Shown: positions 11,945-21,747 of the stretch, in pieces
How positions within the stretch are numbered: position 1 is the first letter of the stretch
Layout of the letters: each line of letters starts with the position of its first letter
Origin: Achromobacter sp. B7
GTDB lineage: Bacteria > Pseudomonadota > Gammaproteobacteria > Burkholderiales > Burkholderiaceae_B
Reading direction: 5' to 3'
NCBI RefSeq assembly: GCF_003600685.1
Contig: NZ_CP032084.1
Coordinates: 372,001-436,000, forward strand
Length of the DNA stretch: 64,000 bases
Position numbers and translations under genes: made by a program
Notes under the pieces: generated by a model
The model's database searches: none
Told to the model about the DNA's origin: nothing
What the model saw: the letters and a program-made list of their open reading frames with translations, nothing else

Positions 11945-12808
11945 GTGCGACAAGTGCTGGATTGCGGGGTGCTGCTGGCGCCCGGCCACGAGGCCGCCAT
12001 GCGGGACTGGGTGGCGCGTCATCAAAGCGGCTTGCCCCGCATACGCCTGCATCTGGTGCCGATGGATGCCACGCCTGCCGCCGCGCGCACAAACGCCACG
12101 CAAACCGCTGCGGGGTGTATCACGGCGCTGCCGTGCGACGGGGCGCCGGACGTCCAGGTGCTGGCGCGCATGGCGGTGTCTTTGCGCCGCTACGACAGCT
12201 GCGTCCTGCCGGTGGCCCCCTCGTCGGTGGCGTGGGCGCGCACGGCGCTGTCGATGGCAGGCGCGAACCTGACGACGCCATTGCTGCTGCTGATGGACGA
12301 TATGAAGGCGCCCGCCATCGAAGACTTGCTGGGCCTGGGCGCCACCGACTTCATGGCGCAGCCTGCCTGCCTGGAAAGCATGCGGGTGCGGCTGGGCCGC
12401 CTGCGCCGACCGGTGACCGGCCGGCCGCCGCCTTGGTCGCAACGAGGCGCGGCCGAGGTGCAGGAACCTGCCGCCTACTATCAGGCGCGCGGTGACGGCG
12501 CGGGCGTGCCGCCGCATGCGCCGCGGCCGCGCGTGGCGCCCGACGTGCTGGAACAGGGTCTGGCCAACCTGCGCGACCCCCGGCGGCTACCCGCACACGA
12601 AGCGTTTCGCCTGGCGAAGTCGCGGGTGGTGGCCGGGTTCGAGCGCGATTACATCCACCATGCGCTGTCGCGCCACGGCGGTAATGTGGCGCAGGCGGCG
12701 CGGGCATCCGCCAAGCATCGGCGGGCCTTCTGGGCGCTGATGCGCAAGCACGGCATCGACGCCGCCCCGTTTCGCCAGGCGGCGCAGTTGCGCAGCCTGC
12801 GTGGCTGA
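11945..12808 (+). CDS. orphan regulator with receiver-like N-terminus and Fis-type HTH, no AAA+ domain
   Basis: The 287-residue protein ends (about 220-275) in a Fis-family helix-turn-helix of the kind found at the end of sigma-54 activators: FERDYIHHALSRHGGNVAQA, then an arginine-rich HRRAFWALMRKHGI. Residues 1-160 resemble a receiver fold in outline (LLLLMDDMKA, then GLGATDFMAQP near 137-147, which looks like the GADDFLxKP end of receivers) but the usual acidic pocket is not evident. The central ATPase domain that would contact sigma-54 is absent, with only a short proline/arginine-rich linker between. Start GTG 11945 has AAGGGGA upstream. It stands alone between the atp terminator and hemE. 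Target genes are unknown. Confidence 0.7.
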   Translation: MRQVLDCGVLLAPGHEAAMRDWVARHQSGLPRIRLHLVPMDATPAAARTNATQTAAGCITALPCDGAPDVQVLARMAVSLRRYDSCVLPVAPSSVAWARTALSMAGANLTTPLLLLMDDMKAPAIEDLLGLGATDFMAQPACLESMRVRLGRLRRPVTGRPPPWSQRGAAEVQEPAAYYQARGDGAGVPPHAPRPRVAPDVLEQGLANLRDPRRLPAHEAFRLAKSRVVAGFERDYIHHALSRHGGNVAQAARASAKHRRAFWALMRKHGIDAAPFRQAAQLRSLRG

Positions 12809-12918
12809 GCGGCGCGCCGATGCCTCCTTTTGCGCCTTGGCAAGCACCGTGTGCGGGCTTGCCGCTACTTGCCGCCCAAGGGAAGTAAAATCACGGCTTC
12901 CGATCAACGAGGATAGTC

Positions 12919-13992
12919 GTGTCTGCTTCCAGCTTGAAGAACGATGTGTTCTTGCGCTCGCTTTTGCGCGAGCCCGTGCCCTATACCCCGATCTGGCTGA
13001 TGCGCCAGGCGGGTCGCTACCTGCCCGAGTACCGCGCCACGCGGGCTCGCGCAGGCTCTTTCATGGGCCTGGCTCAGAACCCGGACTACGCCATGGAAGT
13101 CACGTTGCAGCCGCTTGCGCGCTTTGACCTGGACGCGGCCATCCTGTTCTCCGACATCCTGACCGTGCCGCACGCCATGGGCCTGGGCCTGGATTTCGCG
13201 GAAGGCGAAGGCCCGCGCTTTGCGCACCCGGTGCGCGACGAGCAGGACGTGGCCCGCCTGGCAGTGCCCGACATGGACAAGCTGCGCTACGTGTTTGACG
13301 CGGTCAGCGTGATCCGCCGCGAGCTGGACGGCAAGGTGCCGTTGATCGGCTTTGCGGGCAGCCCGTTCACCATTGCCTGTTATATGGTCGAGGGCAAGGG
13401 CAGCGACGACTACCGCCTGATCAAGACGATGCTGTATTCGCGGCCCGATCTGCTGCACCGCATCCTGGAGATCAACGCCGAGGCCACGCTGCAATACCTG
13501 AACGCGCAGATCGCCGCGGGCGCGCAAGCCGTCATGTTGTTCGACAGCTGGGGCGGTGTACTGGCGGACGGCCTGTTCCAGCAGTTTTCGCTGGCCTATA
13601 CCAAGCGCGTCGTCGAAGGCCTGACTCGCGAACACGAAGGTCGGCGCGTGCCGGTCATTGTGTTTACCAAGGGCGGTGGCCAATGGCTTGAGCAGATCGC
13701 AGCGTGTGGCTGCGACGCGGTGGGGCTGGACTGGACGGTTGACCTGGCCGCGGCGCGCCGCCGCACCGGGGATTCCGTGGCCTTCCAGGGCAACCTGGAC
13801 CCGATGGCATTGTTTGGCGGCGGCCCCGCCATTCGCGCTGAAGCACGCCGGGTGCTGGACGCCTTCGGCCCGGTGGGCAAGGGCGGCCACGTGTTCAACC
13901 TGGGACACGGGATTTCGCGCTTTACTCCGCCCGAAGCCGTAGCCGAACTGGTTGAAGAAGTCCACCAACATAGCCGCTCGCTGCGCGGGTAA
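12919..13992 (+). CDS. hemE: uroporphyrinogen decarboxylase
   Basis: HemE removes four acetate carboxyls from uroporphyrinogen III to give coproporphyrinogen III in cytoplasmic haem synthesis. The 357-residue product has the N-terminal signature [19 protein letters not shown], the segment [14 protein letters not shown] with the substrate-binding aspartate, and [16 protein letters not shown]. The GTG start at 12919 follows a GAGGAT site. Length is normal. The gene is alone on its strand segment between the orphan regulator and a 351-base gap before priA. Confidence 0.98.
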   Translation: MSASSLKNDVFLRSLLREPVPYTPIWLMRQAGRYLPEYRATRARAGSFMGLAQNPDYAMEVTLQPLARFDLDAAILFSDILTVPHAMGLGLDFAEGEGPRFAHPVRDEQDVARLAVPDMDKLRYVFDAVSVIRRELDGKVPLIGFAGSPFTIACYMVEGKGSDDYRLIKTMLYSRPDLLHRILEINAEATLQYLNAQIAAGAQAVMLFDSWGGVLADGLFQQFSLAYTKRVVEGLTREHEGRRVPVIVFTKGGGQWLEQIAACGCDAVGLDWTVDLAAARRRTGDSVAFQGNLDPMALFGGGPAIRAEARRVLDAFGPVGKGGHVFNLGHGISRFTPPEAVAELVEEVHQHSRSLRG

Positions 13993-14343
13993 GTGAGTGG
14001 ACGCTTCGGTCCCAAGGGCCGAAGTTCGAGGGCCCCGGCAAGGACTTGTGCACAGCAGGAATTTGCTCGGGGAAAACCCTTTAGAAGCTAGTTTACAATC
14101 TTGGAACATTGCGTAGATTGTTGATTTAAAAGGGAAAAAACGAGTTTTCCACTGGATTGCTCCCGGCTGGGCAATCCAGGCTTATTCCGAAAGTTGATGT
14201 TGCCCCAGCCTTTTCCCCAAAGTTATCCACAGGCGCCCATGGAGTCGCTTGGCGCATTCGGGCCACCATTGCCCGCACGCCGCTTCCACCGTTGGCCCTC
14301 ATCCCTTTGGATTAATCCCTCTCCGTGACGCCCACCCGCCTCC
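13993..14343 (+). other. hemE-priA intergenic region with AT-rich core, hairpin and one DnaA box
   Basis: No gene is seen. The region holds a weak CTTCGG/CCGAAG hairpin just after hemE (14004-14024), a GGGAAAACCC motif (14070-14079), an AT-rich core (14080-14150) with a TACAAT -10-like hexamer (14094-14099), a perfect 9-bp hairpin CTGGATTGC/GCAATCCAG (14152-14160 with 14171-14179), and a perfect DnaA box. Promoter elements for priA probably lie here but no convincing -35/-10 pair stands out. Confidence 0.6.
14223..14231 (+). promoter_or_regulatory. perfect DnaA box
   Basis: TTATCCACA matches the strict DnaA box. Only one perfect copy is present in this gap, so a replication origin is not supported; DnaA control of priA is a possible role. 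Confidence 0.45.
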
Positions 14344-16434
14344 ATGTCTGATTTGCTGCCAAGCCCGCCCGCCGAAGCCGTTTGCTGGGTGCGCGTGGCG
14401 CTGGATGTGCCGTTGCCCGGCCCGTTCGACTACCGCAGTGATGCGCCCGTCGCCGTGGGCTTGCGGGTGATCGTGCCGTTTGGCCGGCGCAAAATGATCG
14501 GGGTGGTGGTGGACAACCCGGCCGAGCCGTCCTACGACCCCAAGCAGATCCGCCCGATTGAACAGGTGCTGGACGACCTGCCCCCCTTTGACGAGGACTG
14601 GCTGCGGCTGGCGCGCTTTGCGGCGGACTACTACCAGCGGCCGCTGGGCGAGGTCATGTTGCCGACCTTGCCGCCGCCGCTGCGCAAGCCCACGGCGTAT
14701 CAAGGCAAGCGCTCGGCCGGTGGCCCCGTGACCCGTCTGGACAACCGCAAGCGCAAACCGGTGCGCACGCCGGCCAAGGCTGACCAGCCCCCCGAATTGA
14801 ATGACGCGCAGCTTGCCGCCGTGGACGCCATCGGCGCACTGACGTCTTTCAAACCCGTGCTGCTGCATGGCGTGACGGGAAGCGGCAAGACCGAGGTCTA
14901 CCTGCGCGCCGCCGAACAGGTGCTGGCCCAGGGCCGCCAGGTGCTGCTGATGGTGCCCGAAATCAACCTCACGCCCCAGTTGGAAGGGGCGCTGCGTGCG
15001 CGCCTGGAAGCGGTGGTCGGGACGGACGGGCTGGCGGTCATGCACAGCGGGCTGTCCGACGGCGAACGCTTGCAGGCCTGGGCGCGCGCCCAGCGAGGCG
15101 AAGCGCGCATGCTGCTTGGCACGCGCATGTCGATCTTCGCGCCGCTTGGCAAGCTTGGTCTGATCGTGGTGGACGAGGAACACGACGCGTCCTACAAACA
15201 GCAGGACGGCCTGCGCTATTCGGCGCGTGACCTCGCCGTATGGCGCGCGCACGATCTGGACATCCCCGTGGTGCTGGGCTCTGCCACCCCGTCCCTGGAA
15301 ACCTGGCAGCACGCCGAACGCGGCCGCTACCTGCGCCTGACGCTGCCCGGGCGCGCGCGTTCCAGCACGCTGCCGTCCATGCGGTTGGTGGACACGCGCC
15401 GGTTGCAAATGAAGCACGGCATGTCGCCGCAACTGCTCGATGCCATCGGACAGCGGCTGGAACGCAAGGAACAGTCGCTGATCTTCCTGAACCGGCGCGG
15501 CTATTCCCCCGTGCTGCATTGCCAGTCGTGCGCGTGGGTCAGCAATTGCCCGCGCTGCACCGCGTTTACGGTGCTGCATCGCACGGACGGACGCGGCCAT
15601 CGCTTGCAGTGCCACCATTGCGGCTACCAGGCTCCGGTGCCGCGCGCGTGCCCGGAATGCGGCGACCAGGATCTGGCGCCCATGGGCCGGGGTACCCAGC
15701 GCGTTGAAGAGCATCTGGCTGAACTGTTTCCCGAGGCGCGCATCCTGCGTATCGACGCCGACAGCACGCGCAAGAAGGGCAGTGCCGAGGCCCTGTTCGC
15801 GTCCGTGCACGCGGGCGAGGTCGACATTCTGGTCGGCACGCAGATGGTGGCCAAGGGCCACGATTTCGCGCGGCTGGGGCTGGTGGGGGTGCTTAATTCC
15901 GACTCGATGCTGTTCGCGCACGATTTTCGCGCGCCCGAACGCCTGTTCGCCCAGCTGATGCAGGTGGCCGGCCGCGCGGGCCGCCATCAGGGCAACGGCG
16001 AAGTGCTGATCCAGACCGGTTACCCCGAGCAACCCGTGTACCAGGCGTTGTTGCGCCACGACTACGCGGGCTTTGCGCGCCACGCCTTGCACGAACGCGA
16101 AAGCACCGGCTTGCCGCCCTTTGTCTATCAAGCCCTGCTGACCGCCGAGGCACGCGAACTCAAAGTCGCCCAAGCGTTCCTGGAGCGCGCCCGCGTATTG
16201 CCCGAAGGCGAGTGGGCGGCCGACTTCCCCGGCCTGGACGCCATCATGCTGTATGACCCGGTGCCGCTGCGCGTGGTGCGCGTGGCGAACATCGAACGCG
16301 CGCAGTTGCTGGTCGAAAGCAGCAGCCGGCCGGCCTTGCAAGCATTCCTGGCGTCGTGGTCGCACCACCTGCCGTACATCGCCAACGAGGCGCGCGTGCG
16401 CTGGCAACTGGAAGTCGATCCGCTTGAGATCTGA
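14344..16434 (+). CDS. priA: primosomal protein N' (replication restart helicase PriA)
   Basis: PriA recognises stalled forks and reloads the replisome. The 696-residue protein has the N-terminal DNA-binding domain (1-110), the Walker A motif GVTGSGKT at 176-183, the DEEH box in LIVVDEEHDASYKQQDG near 277, and the zinc-binding cysteine cluster at about 395-440 (CQSCAWVSNCPRC, then CHHCGY and CPECG). The helicase motif VGTQMVAKGHDF is intact. No clear ribosome-binding site precedes ATG 14344, but homology begins there. rep follows in the same direction, so two fork-restart helicases are neighbours. Confidence 0.97.
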   Translation: MSDLLPSPPAEAVCWVRVALDVPLPGPFDYRSDAPVAVGLRVIVPFGRRKMIGVVVDNPAEPSYDPKQIRPIEQVLDDLPPFDEDWLRLARFAADYYQRPLGEVMLPTLPPPLRKPTAYQGKRSAGGPVTRLDNRKRKPVRTPAKADQPPELNDAQLAAVDAIGALTSFKPVLLHGVTGSGKTEVYLRAAEQVLAQGRQVLLMVPEINLTPQLEGALRARLEAVVGTDGLAVMHSGLSDGERLQAWARAQRGEARMLLGTRMSIFAPLGKLGLIVVDEEHDASYKQQDGLRYSARDLAVWRAHDLDIPVVLGSATPSLETWQHAERGRYLRLTLPGRARSSTLPSMRLVDTRRLQMKHGMSPQLLDAIGQRLERKEQSLIFLNRRGYSPVLHCQSCAWVSNCPRCTAFTVLHRTDGRGHRLQCHHCGYQAPVPRACPECGDQDLAPMGRGTQRVEEHLAELFPEARILRIDADSTRKKGSAEALFASVHAGEVDILVGTQMVAKGHDFARLGLVGVLNSDSMLFAHDFRAPERLFAQLMQVAGRAGRHQGNGEVLIQTGYPEQPVYQALLRHDYAGFARHALHERESTGLPPFVYQALLTAEARELKVAQAFLERARVLPEGEWAADFPGLDAIMLYDPVPLRVVRVANIERAQLLVESSSRPALQAFLASWSHHLPYIANEARVRWQLEVDPLEI

Positions 16435-16541
16435 AGGCGGCCGGCACCGATGCGCCATGCAGGCGATTGTTCTATGATCTTCTTCCTCTATCGCGCTGGC
16501 GCGGCAGGCGCCTGGCGCCTGCGCCCGTTTTAAAGCTCAAC

Positions 16542-18605
16542 ATGTCCGCTAGCGAATCCATTGCCCAAGGTATGAACCCCGCTCAACGCGAGGCGGTGCT
16601 GTACCTGGACGGCCCGTGTCTGGTGCTGGCCGGCGCCGGCAGCGGCAAGACGCGGGTGATTACTCAGAAAATCGCGTATCTGCTGCGTGAATGCGGCTAC
16701 ATGGGCCGCAACGTGGTGGCGCTGACCTTCACCAACAAGGCGGCGCGCGAAATGGACGAGCGCGTCAAGACGCTGGTGGACCGCAAGCTCTCCAAGGGTT
16801 TGATCATCAGCACGTTTCACTCGCTGGGCGTGAAGATGCTGCGCGAGGAAGCGCGCAACGCCGGGCTCAAGCCCACGTTTTCCATCCTGGACGCCGACGA
16901 CGCCATGTCGATCATCCAGGAGCTGCTGGCCACCACCGACAAGGCCCGGCTGCGGCACGTGCAGGGCATCATTTCGCTGTGGAAGAACGCTTTGCTGGAG
17001 CCCGACGACGCGGCGCGCGAAGCCGTCACGCCGGGCGACGTGGAAGCCGCCAACATCTACCGCAGCTACGCCGCCACGCTGGCCGCGTATCAGGCGGTGG
17101 ACTTCGACGACCTGATCCGTATCCCCGCGCTGCTGCTGTCCAGCAACGAAGAGGTGCGTACGCGTTGGCAGAATCGCGTGCGCTACCTGCTGGTGGACGA
17201 ATACCAGGACACCAACGTGTGCCAGTACCGCCTGGTGCAGTTGCTGACGGGCTCGCGCGCCATGTTCACGGCGGTGGGCGACGACGATCAGGCCATCTAC
17301 GCCTGGCGCGGCGCCACCATCGAAAACCTGGCCAAGCTGACCACCGACTACCCGAACATCAAGCTCATCAAGCTGGAACAGAACTACCGCTCGGTGCAGC
17401 GCATTCTGGCGGCCGCCAACGCGGTTATTGAAAAGAACCCCAAGCTGTTCGAAAAGAAGCTGTGGTCCGACCTGGGCGTGGGTGAACCCATCCTGGTGTC
17501 CGCCATGGACGGCGAAGAACAGGAAGCGGAATCCATCGCCATGAAGGTGTCGGCCTCGCGCTTCGAGCGCCAGGCGCAGTGGAAGGATTTCGCCATCCTG
17601 TATCGCAGCAACCATCAGTCGCGCATCCTGGAGCAGGCGCTGCGCAACCTGAAGATTCCGTACACGATCTCGGGCGGGCAGAGCTTTTTCGACAAGGCCG
17701 AAGTGCGGGATGTGTTGGCGTACCTGCGGCTGCTGGCCAATGACGATGACGACCCCGCGTTCATCCGCGCGGCCACCACGCCCAAGCGCGGCATCGGCCA
17801 GGCCACGTTGCAGGTGCTGGGCCAGTACGCCGCCACGCGGGAACTGTCGCTGCTGGCCGCCGTGGCGGAGACCGGGCTGGAAAGCCTGTTGGCGCCACGC
17901 CAGCTGGACCCGTTGCGCACCTTCGCCGAGTTCATTCGGCGCATGCAATGGCGCGCCGGTCGCGGCGCCGCCTCGGGCAAGGACGCGGCGCCCGCCGAGC
18001 CGGCCGGTGTCATCCTGGATGATCTGGTCGAAGCCATCCAGTACGAACGCCACCTGTTCGAGCTGTTCGAAGAACGCCCCGCGCAAACGCGCTGGCAGAA
18101 CGTGTTGGAGCTGACCGGCTGGCTCAAGCGCAAGGCCGAAGAAGACAACATGTCGCTCTTTGATCTGGTGCAGCACGTGGCGCTGGTCACGATGCTGGAA
18201 CGCGGCGAAGAAGACGAGCCCGACGCGGTCAAGATGTCGACCCTGCACGCGTCCAAGGGGCTGGAGTATCCGCACGTGTATCTGGCCGGCGTCGAGGAAG
18301 GCCTGCTGCCGCACCTGGGCAAGGACGACGAGGTCGGCGACCCGGCCCGCGCCGCCGAGAACCTGGCCACACGCATCCAGGAAGAGCGGCGCTTGATGTA
18401 CGTGGGCATCACGCGTGCGCAGCGCAGCCTGAACCTTAGCTGGTGCAAGCGCCGCCGCCGCGCGCGTGAAGACCTGGTGCGCGAGCCTTCGCGGTTCATC
18501 GAAGAAATGGGGCTGGGCGACGTGCGCTTGCAGGAAGACGAAGCCACCGCCGCGATGAACCCCAAGGAGCGCATGGCGATGTTGAAAGCGCTGCTGAAGA
18601 AGTAG
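16542..18605 (+). CDS. rep: ATP-dependent DNA helicase Rep (UvrD/Rep family, SF1)
   Basis: The 687-residue helicase unwinds 3'-5' and removes proteins ahead of forks. It begins with the Q-motif MNPAQREAV, then Walker A AGAGSGKT at 30-37, TFTNKAAREM, VDEYQDTN (Walker B), the YAWRGA block, and STLHASKGLEYPHV (motif V). Length is close to that of E. coli Rep and the C-terminus lacks the longer UvrD-type tail. The frame is open from 16467, but the homologous start is ATG 16542. It ends 13 bases before the AraC gene. Confidence 0.95.
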   Translation: MSASESIAQGMNPAQREAVLYLDGPCLVLAGAGSGKTRVITQKIAYLLRECGYMGRNVVALTFTNKAAREMDERVKTLVDRKLSKGLIISTFHSLGVKMLREEARNAGLKPTFSILDADDAMSIIQELLATTDKARLRHVQGIISLWKNALLEPDDAAREAVTPGDVEAANIYRSYAATLAAYQAVDFDDLIRIPALLLSSNEEVRTRWQNRVRYLLVDEYQDTNVCQYRLVQLLTGSRAMFTAVGDDDQAIYAWRGATIENLAKLTTDYPNIKLIKLEQNYRSVQRILAAANAVIEKNPKLFEKKLWSDLGVGEPILVSAMDGEEQEAESIAMKVSASRFERQAQWKDFAILYRSNHQSRILEQALRNLKIPYTISGGQSFFDKAEVRDVLAYLRLLANDDDDPAFIRAATTPKRGIGQATLQVLGQYAATRELSLLAAVAETGLESLLAPRQLDPLRTFAEFIRRMQWRAGRGAASGKDAAPAEPAGVILDDLVEAIQYERHLFELFEERPAQTRWQNVLELTGWLKRKAEEDNMSLFDLVQHVALVTMLERGEEDEPDAVKMSTLHASKGLEYPHVYLAGVEEGLLPHLGKDDEVGDPARAAENLATRIQEERRLMYVGITRAQRSLNLSWCKRRRRAREDLVREPSRFIEEMGLGDVRLQEDEATAAMNPKERMAMLKALLKK

Positions 18606-18618
18606 CGGGGAAAGCCGC

Positions 18619-19458
18619 ATGCCTGCCCCGCTTAAAGACGACGTCCGCTATCTGCCGGTGCGCGGCACGCCGGGGCTGGTGTTGGGCCAGGCGCGGCTGT
18701 GCCAGTTTGAGTTTGACCGCCACTATCACGAGGACTATCACATTGGTCTGGTGACGCAGGGCGTGCAGCGGCAGCGCTTTCGCGGGCAGAGCATTTTGCT
18801 GGGGCCGGGCGGCATTGCGCTGATGCCGCCGGGCGAGATCCATGATGGCTCGGGCGCGGGCGACCACGGCGCGGCTTATGTATTGAAGACGTTCCGTATT
18901 TCGGCGGCGCTGATGCGCGCCTGCATCGAAGACGTTTCCGCCGCCGCCGCCCAGGAACGGTTCTTTGGCACGCTGGTGCAAGACGCGGACCTTGCGCGGC
19001 GCTTCATGGCTTTGCACAACGCGTGGATGGCCGGCGCGGCGGACGAACCGCTTGCACGCCAAGCGCAGTCATTGACCGTGATGGCCGACCTGTTCGTGCG
19101 CACGCGCACCGTCAAGCCGCAAGTGGTCAAGGGCGGCTTGACGGCCGCCCATCAACGGGCCGTGCGCGATTACTGCGTGGCGCATCTTGCCGACAAGATT
19201 TCATTGGATGACCTGGCCCGGCTTTGCGGGCTGAGCCGCTTCCAATTCCTGCGGCGCTTTACGCACAGCACGGGGTTGACGCCGCACGCATGGTTGATCC
19301 GACTGCGCCTGGAACGCGCCTGCGCGGCGCTGGCCGGCGCGCGCGTGTCGGTGGCAGAGGTGGCCGCCGACGTGGGCTTCTACGACCAAAGCCATTTCAA
19401 TCGCGCGTTCCGAGCCGCCTACGGCGCACCGCCGTCGGCGTATCAGCCGACGGCATAG
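18619..19458 (+). CDS. AraC family transcriptional regulator
   Basis: The 279-residue protein has an N-terminal cupin-like sensor domain (HYHEDYHIGLVTQG near 35-48) and a C-terminal AraC double helix-turn-helix (about 180-275: LDDLARLCGLSRFQFLRRF, then VAEVAADVGFYDQSHFNRAF). The architecture suggests control of a nearby transporter or enzyme by a small ligand. It lies 13 bases after rep and is convergent with the threonine aldolase gene. The regulated target is not evident. The stop is followed by a short GC-rich stretch with a repeated 15-mer (near 19462 and 19504). Confidence 0.9.
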   Translation: MPAPLKDDVRYLPVRGTPGLVLGQARLCQFEFDRHYHEDYHIGLVTQGVQRQRFRGQSILLGPGGIALMPPGEIHDGSGAGDHGAAYVLKTFRISAALMRACIEDVSAAAAQERFFGTLVQDADLARRFMALHNAWMAGAADEPLARQAQSLTVMADLFVRTRTVKPQVVKGGLTAAHQRAVRDYCVAHLADKISLDDLARLCGLSRFQFLRRFTHSTGLTPHAWLIRLRLERACAALAGARVSVAEVAADVGFYDQSHFNRAFRAAYGAPPSAYQPTA

Positions 19459-19547
19459 GCCGGCCGCGAAGACGACCACGGCGACCGCCAAGGCCACCAC
19501 GGCGGCCGCGAAGACGACACCGGCCGACGACGTAATCGCTTCTGGTT

Positions 19548-20609
19548 TCAGCGCACCCGCGCGCGCAGCGCGGACAGGAAGTGATCCACATCCTGCTCCG
19601 TGGTGGCAAAGGACGTCACCAGGCGCACGACGCCCGGGCCCCAGCGGTCGTGATAGAAGCGAAAGCCATCGGCCAAGAGGCCTTCGATGGCGGCGTTGGG
19701 CAGCTGGCAGAACAGAATGTTTGCGTCCGCCTCGCCTTGCATCGCTACGCCGGGCAGGCCCTGCATGCCGGCCGCCAGCCGTGCGGCCATGGCGTTCGCC
19801 TGACGCGCATTGCGTAGCCACAGATCATCATCCAGATACGCTTGCATCTGCGCCGACAGCAGCCGCATCTTTGAAAACAGATGGCCGCCGCGCTTGCGCC
19901 GGAACGCGAGTTCCTGCGCGCGCTTGGGGTTGAACAGCACGATGGCCTCGGCACCCAGCACGCCGTTCTTTGTGGCGCCGAACGACAGAATTTCGACGCC
20001 CGCCTTCCACGTCATTTCCGCCGGCGTGCAACCCAGGCTGACCAGCGCGTTGGCAAAGCGCGCGCCATCCATGTGCAGCGGCAAGCCGGCATCGCGGCAG
20101 ACGCCGCCGATGGCCTGGATTTCGTCCAGGGTATAGACGCTGCCGGTCTCCGTGGCCTGGGTGATGCTGACGCAGGACGGCTGGACGGTGTGCACGTCGC
20201 CTACCTTGCGGCGCGCGTGGTCCGCCAGCTGGACGGGGTCGATCTTGGCGTCGTCGCCGCCCAGCAGGGTCAGGCGGGCGCCGTTCGTGTAGAACTCGGG
20301 CGCGCCGCACTCATCATTGGCGATATGGCTTTGCGTATGGCACAGCACCGCGCCCCAGGGCGGCGTCAGCGTGGCAAGGCTGAGCGAATTGGCCGCCGTG
20401 CCCGTGGGCACCAGCAGCACGTCCACCTCGTGTTCAAAGATGTCGGCAAGGCGCCGCTGCACCACCAGTGAGCAATCATCGGCGCCGTAGGCGGGCGCCT
20501 GGCCGCTGTTCGCGCGCAGCAGTGCGTCCATGACCTCGGGGCTGGCGCCTGCGATGTTGTCGCTGGAAAAGCCCATTTGCAGGGCGGGGACGGATGAGGG
20601 CGTGTTCAC
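19548..20609 (-). CDS. ltaE: low-specificity L-threonine aldolase
   Basis: This PLP enzyme cleaves L-threonine or L-allo-threonine to glycine and acetaldehyde. The 353-residue protein has the fold-type I landmarks: [11 protein letters not shown] near 66-76, the aspartate D181 in [12 protein letters not shown] that binds the pyridine nitrogen, and the Schiff-base lysine K214 in [14 protein letters not shown]. It reads toward the AraC gene, and its start is about 117 bases from the divergent amidotransferase gene. No partner genes of glycine metabolism are adjacent. Confidence 0.93.
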   Translation of the reverse strand: MNTPSSVPALQMGFSSDNIAGASPEVMDALLRANSGQAPAYGADDCSLVVQRRLADIFEHEVDVLLVPTGTAANSLSLATLTPPWGAVLCHTQSHIANDECGAPEFYTNGARLTLLGGDDAKIDPVQLADHARRKVGDVHTVQPSCVSITQATETGSVYTLDEIQAIGGVCRDAGLPLHMDGARFANALVSLGCTPAEMTWKAGVEILSFGATKNGVLGAEAIVLFNPKRAQELAFRRKRGGHLFSKMRLLSAQMQAYLDDDLWLRNARQANAMAARLAAGMQGLPGVAMQGEADANILFCQLPNAAIEGLLADGFRFYHDRWGPGVVRLVTSFATTEQDVDHFLSALRARVR

Positions 20610-20726
20610 GTTTGGCTTCCGGCTGATTTTGCAAAAGTCTCACTGTGCCGGGGCGGGCGCCGCCAGGCTTGTAGAAAATTGCGCCTGGCTCCTACACTGG
20701 GCAAATCCGTCTTGAAGGAGCGCATC

Positions 20727-21578
20727 ATGTGTCGTTGGCTGGCTTACACCGGTAGTCCCTTGCAGATGGAAAGCGTGCTGTTCAAGGCCAAGCACTCGCT
20801 GATCGACCAAAGCCTGCATGCGCGGCTGGGCGCCACCACGACCAACGGCGACGGCTTCGGGCTGGGCTGGTACAGCCGACCTTACGATGGCCACATCGAG
20901 CCGCCGTTTCGCTACCGCAGCGTGCACCCCGCCTGGAACGACCGCAATCTGCGCGAAGCGGCGCGCGCCATCCACGCGCCTTTGTTCGTGGCGCACATCC
21001 GCGCCGCCACCGACACGCCCGCTCAGGAAACCAACTGCCACCCGTTTCGCCACGGGCAGTGGCTGTTCGTGCATAACGGGGTCATTCGCGACTATCCCCT
21101 GCTGCGCCGCGACCTGATGCTGATGATCGCGCCCGCTTATTTCGGGTCGTTGGAAGGCTCCACCGATTCCGAGGTGATGTTTCTGCTGGCGCTGACGTTC
21201 GGCCTGGACGAAGACCCCATCCGCGCGCTGGCCCGCATGGTGGGGGCAGTGGAAGAGACGGGCCGCCGCCATGGCGTGACGCACCCCATCAACATGACGG
21301 TGTGCGCGCTGGACGGGCACCGGCTGATTGCGGTGCGTTATTCCAGCGAGGCGGAATCGCGCACGCTGTTCCACAACACCTGCGTGCGCCATTTGCGCGA
21401 GCTATATCCGGAAGACCCGCAGATTGCCGCGCTGGACGAGAACGCGTTCCTGTTGCTGTCCGAGCCCTTGAGCGAGATGCCGGGCGTCTGGGAAGAGGTG
21501 CCCGAGGCCACCGCGATCATCGCCGGGGGCGGCGACGTGCGGCATTACCCGTTTGCGCCGATTGCGCCGGGGCCGTGA
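20727..21578 (+). CDS. class II glutamine amidotransferase (YafJ-like)
   Basis: The 283-residue protein starts MCRWLAYTG, so after removal of Met the N-terminal nucleophile Cys2 is exposed, as in Ntn-type glutaminases. Further landmarks are TTNGDGFGLGWY near 50, the HIRAAT block near 92, NCHPFRHGQWLFVHNG and GSTDSEVMFLLAL. The family releases ammonia from glutamine; the acceptor is unknown. No synthetase domain is fused. The start is fixed by the need for Cys2 and by the GAAGGAG site; the frame is open from 20679. Confidence 0.9.
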   Translation: MCRWLAYTGSPLQMESVLFKAKHSLIDQSLHARLGATTTNGDGFGLGWYSRPYDGHIEPPFRYRSVHPAWNDRNLREAARAIHAPLFVAHIRAATDTPAQETNCHPFRHGQWLFVHNGVIRDYPLLRRDLMLMIAPAYFGSLEGSTDSEVMFLLALTFGLDEDPIRALARMVGAVEETGRRHGVTHPINMTVCALDGHRLIAVRYSSEAESRTLFHNTCVRHLRELYPEDPQIAALDENAFLLLSEPLSEMPGVWEEVPEATAIIAGGGDVRHYPFAPIAPGP

Positions 21579-21747
21579 CGCGGCCGCTGATCACGCGCGA
21601 AACCGCCGGATTGCACCAGAAATCAGCGAAATTGGCCGATAAATAGGGGTCATCAAGCACGCTTCGCTCATATAAGGGAGAATGCGTGTCGCATGACGGT
21701 GCGACGTCCTGGGCCGCGAAAGCACCCCAACTCAATAAGGAAGTTGC

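Noticed and set aside
13993..14343. Possible replication origin
   Set aside because: Only one perfect DnaA box is present, there is no dnaA, parA, parB or gidA gene nearby, and no 13-mer array.
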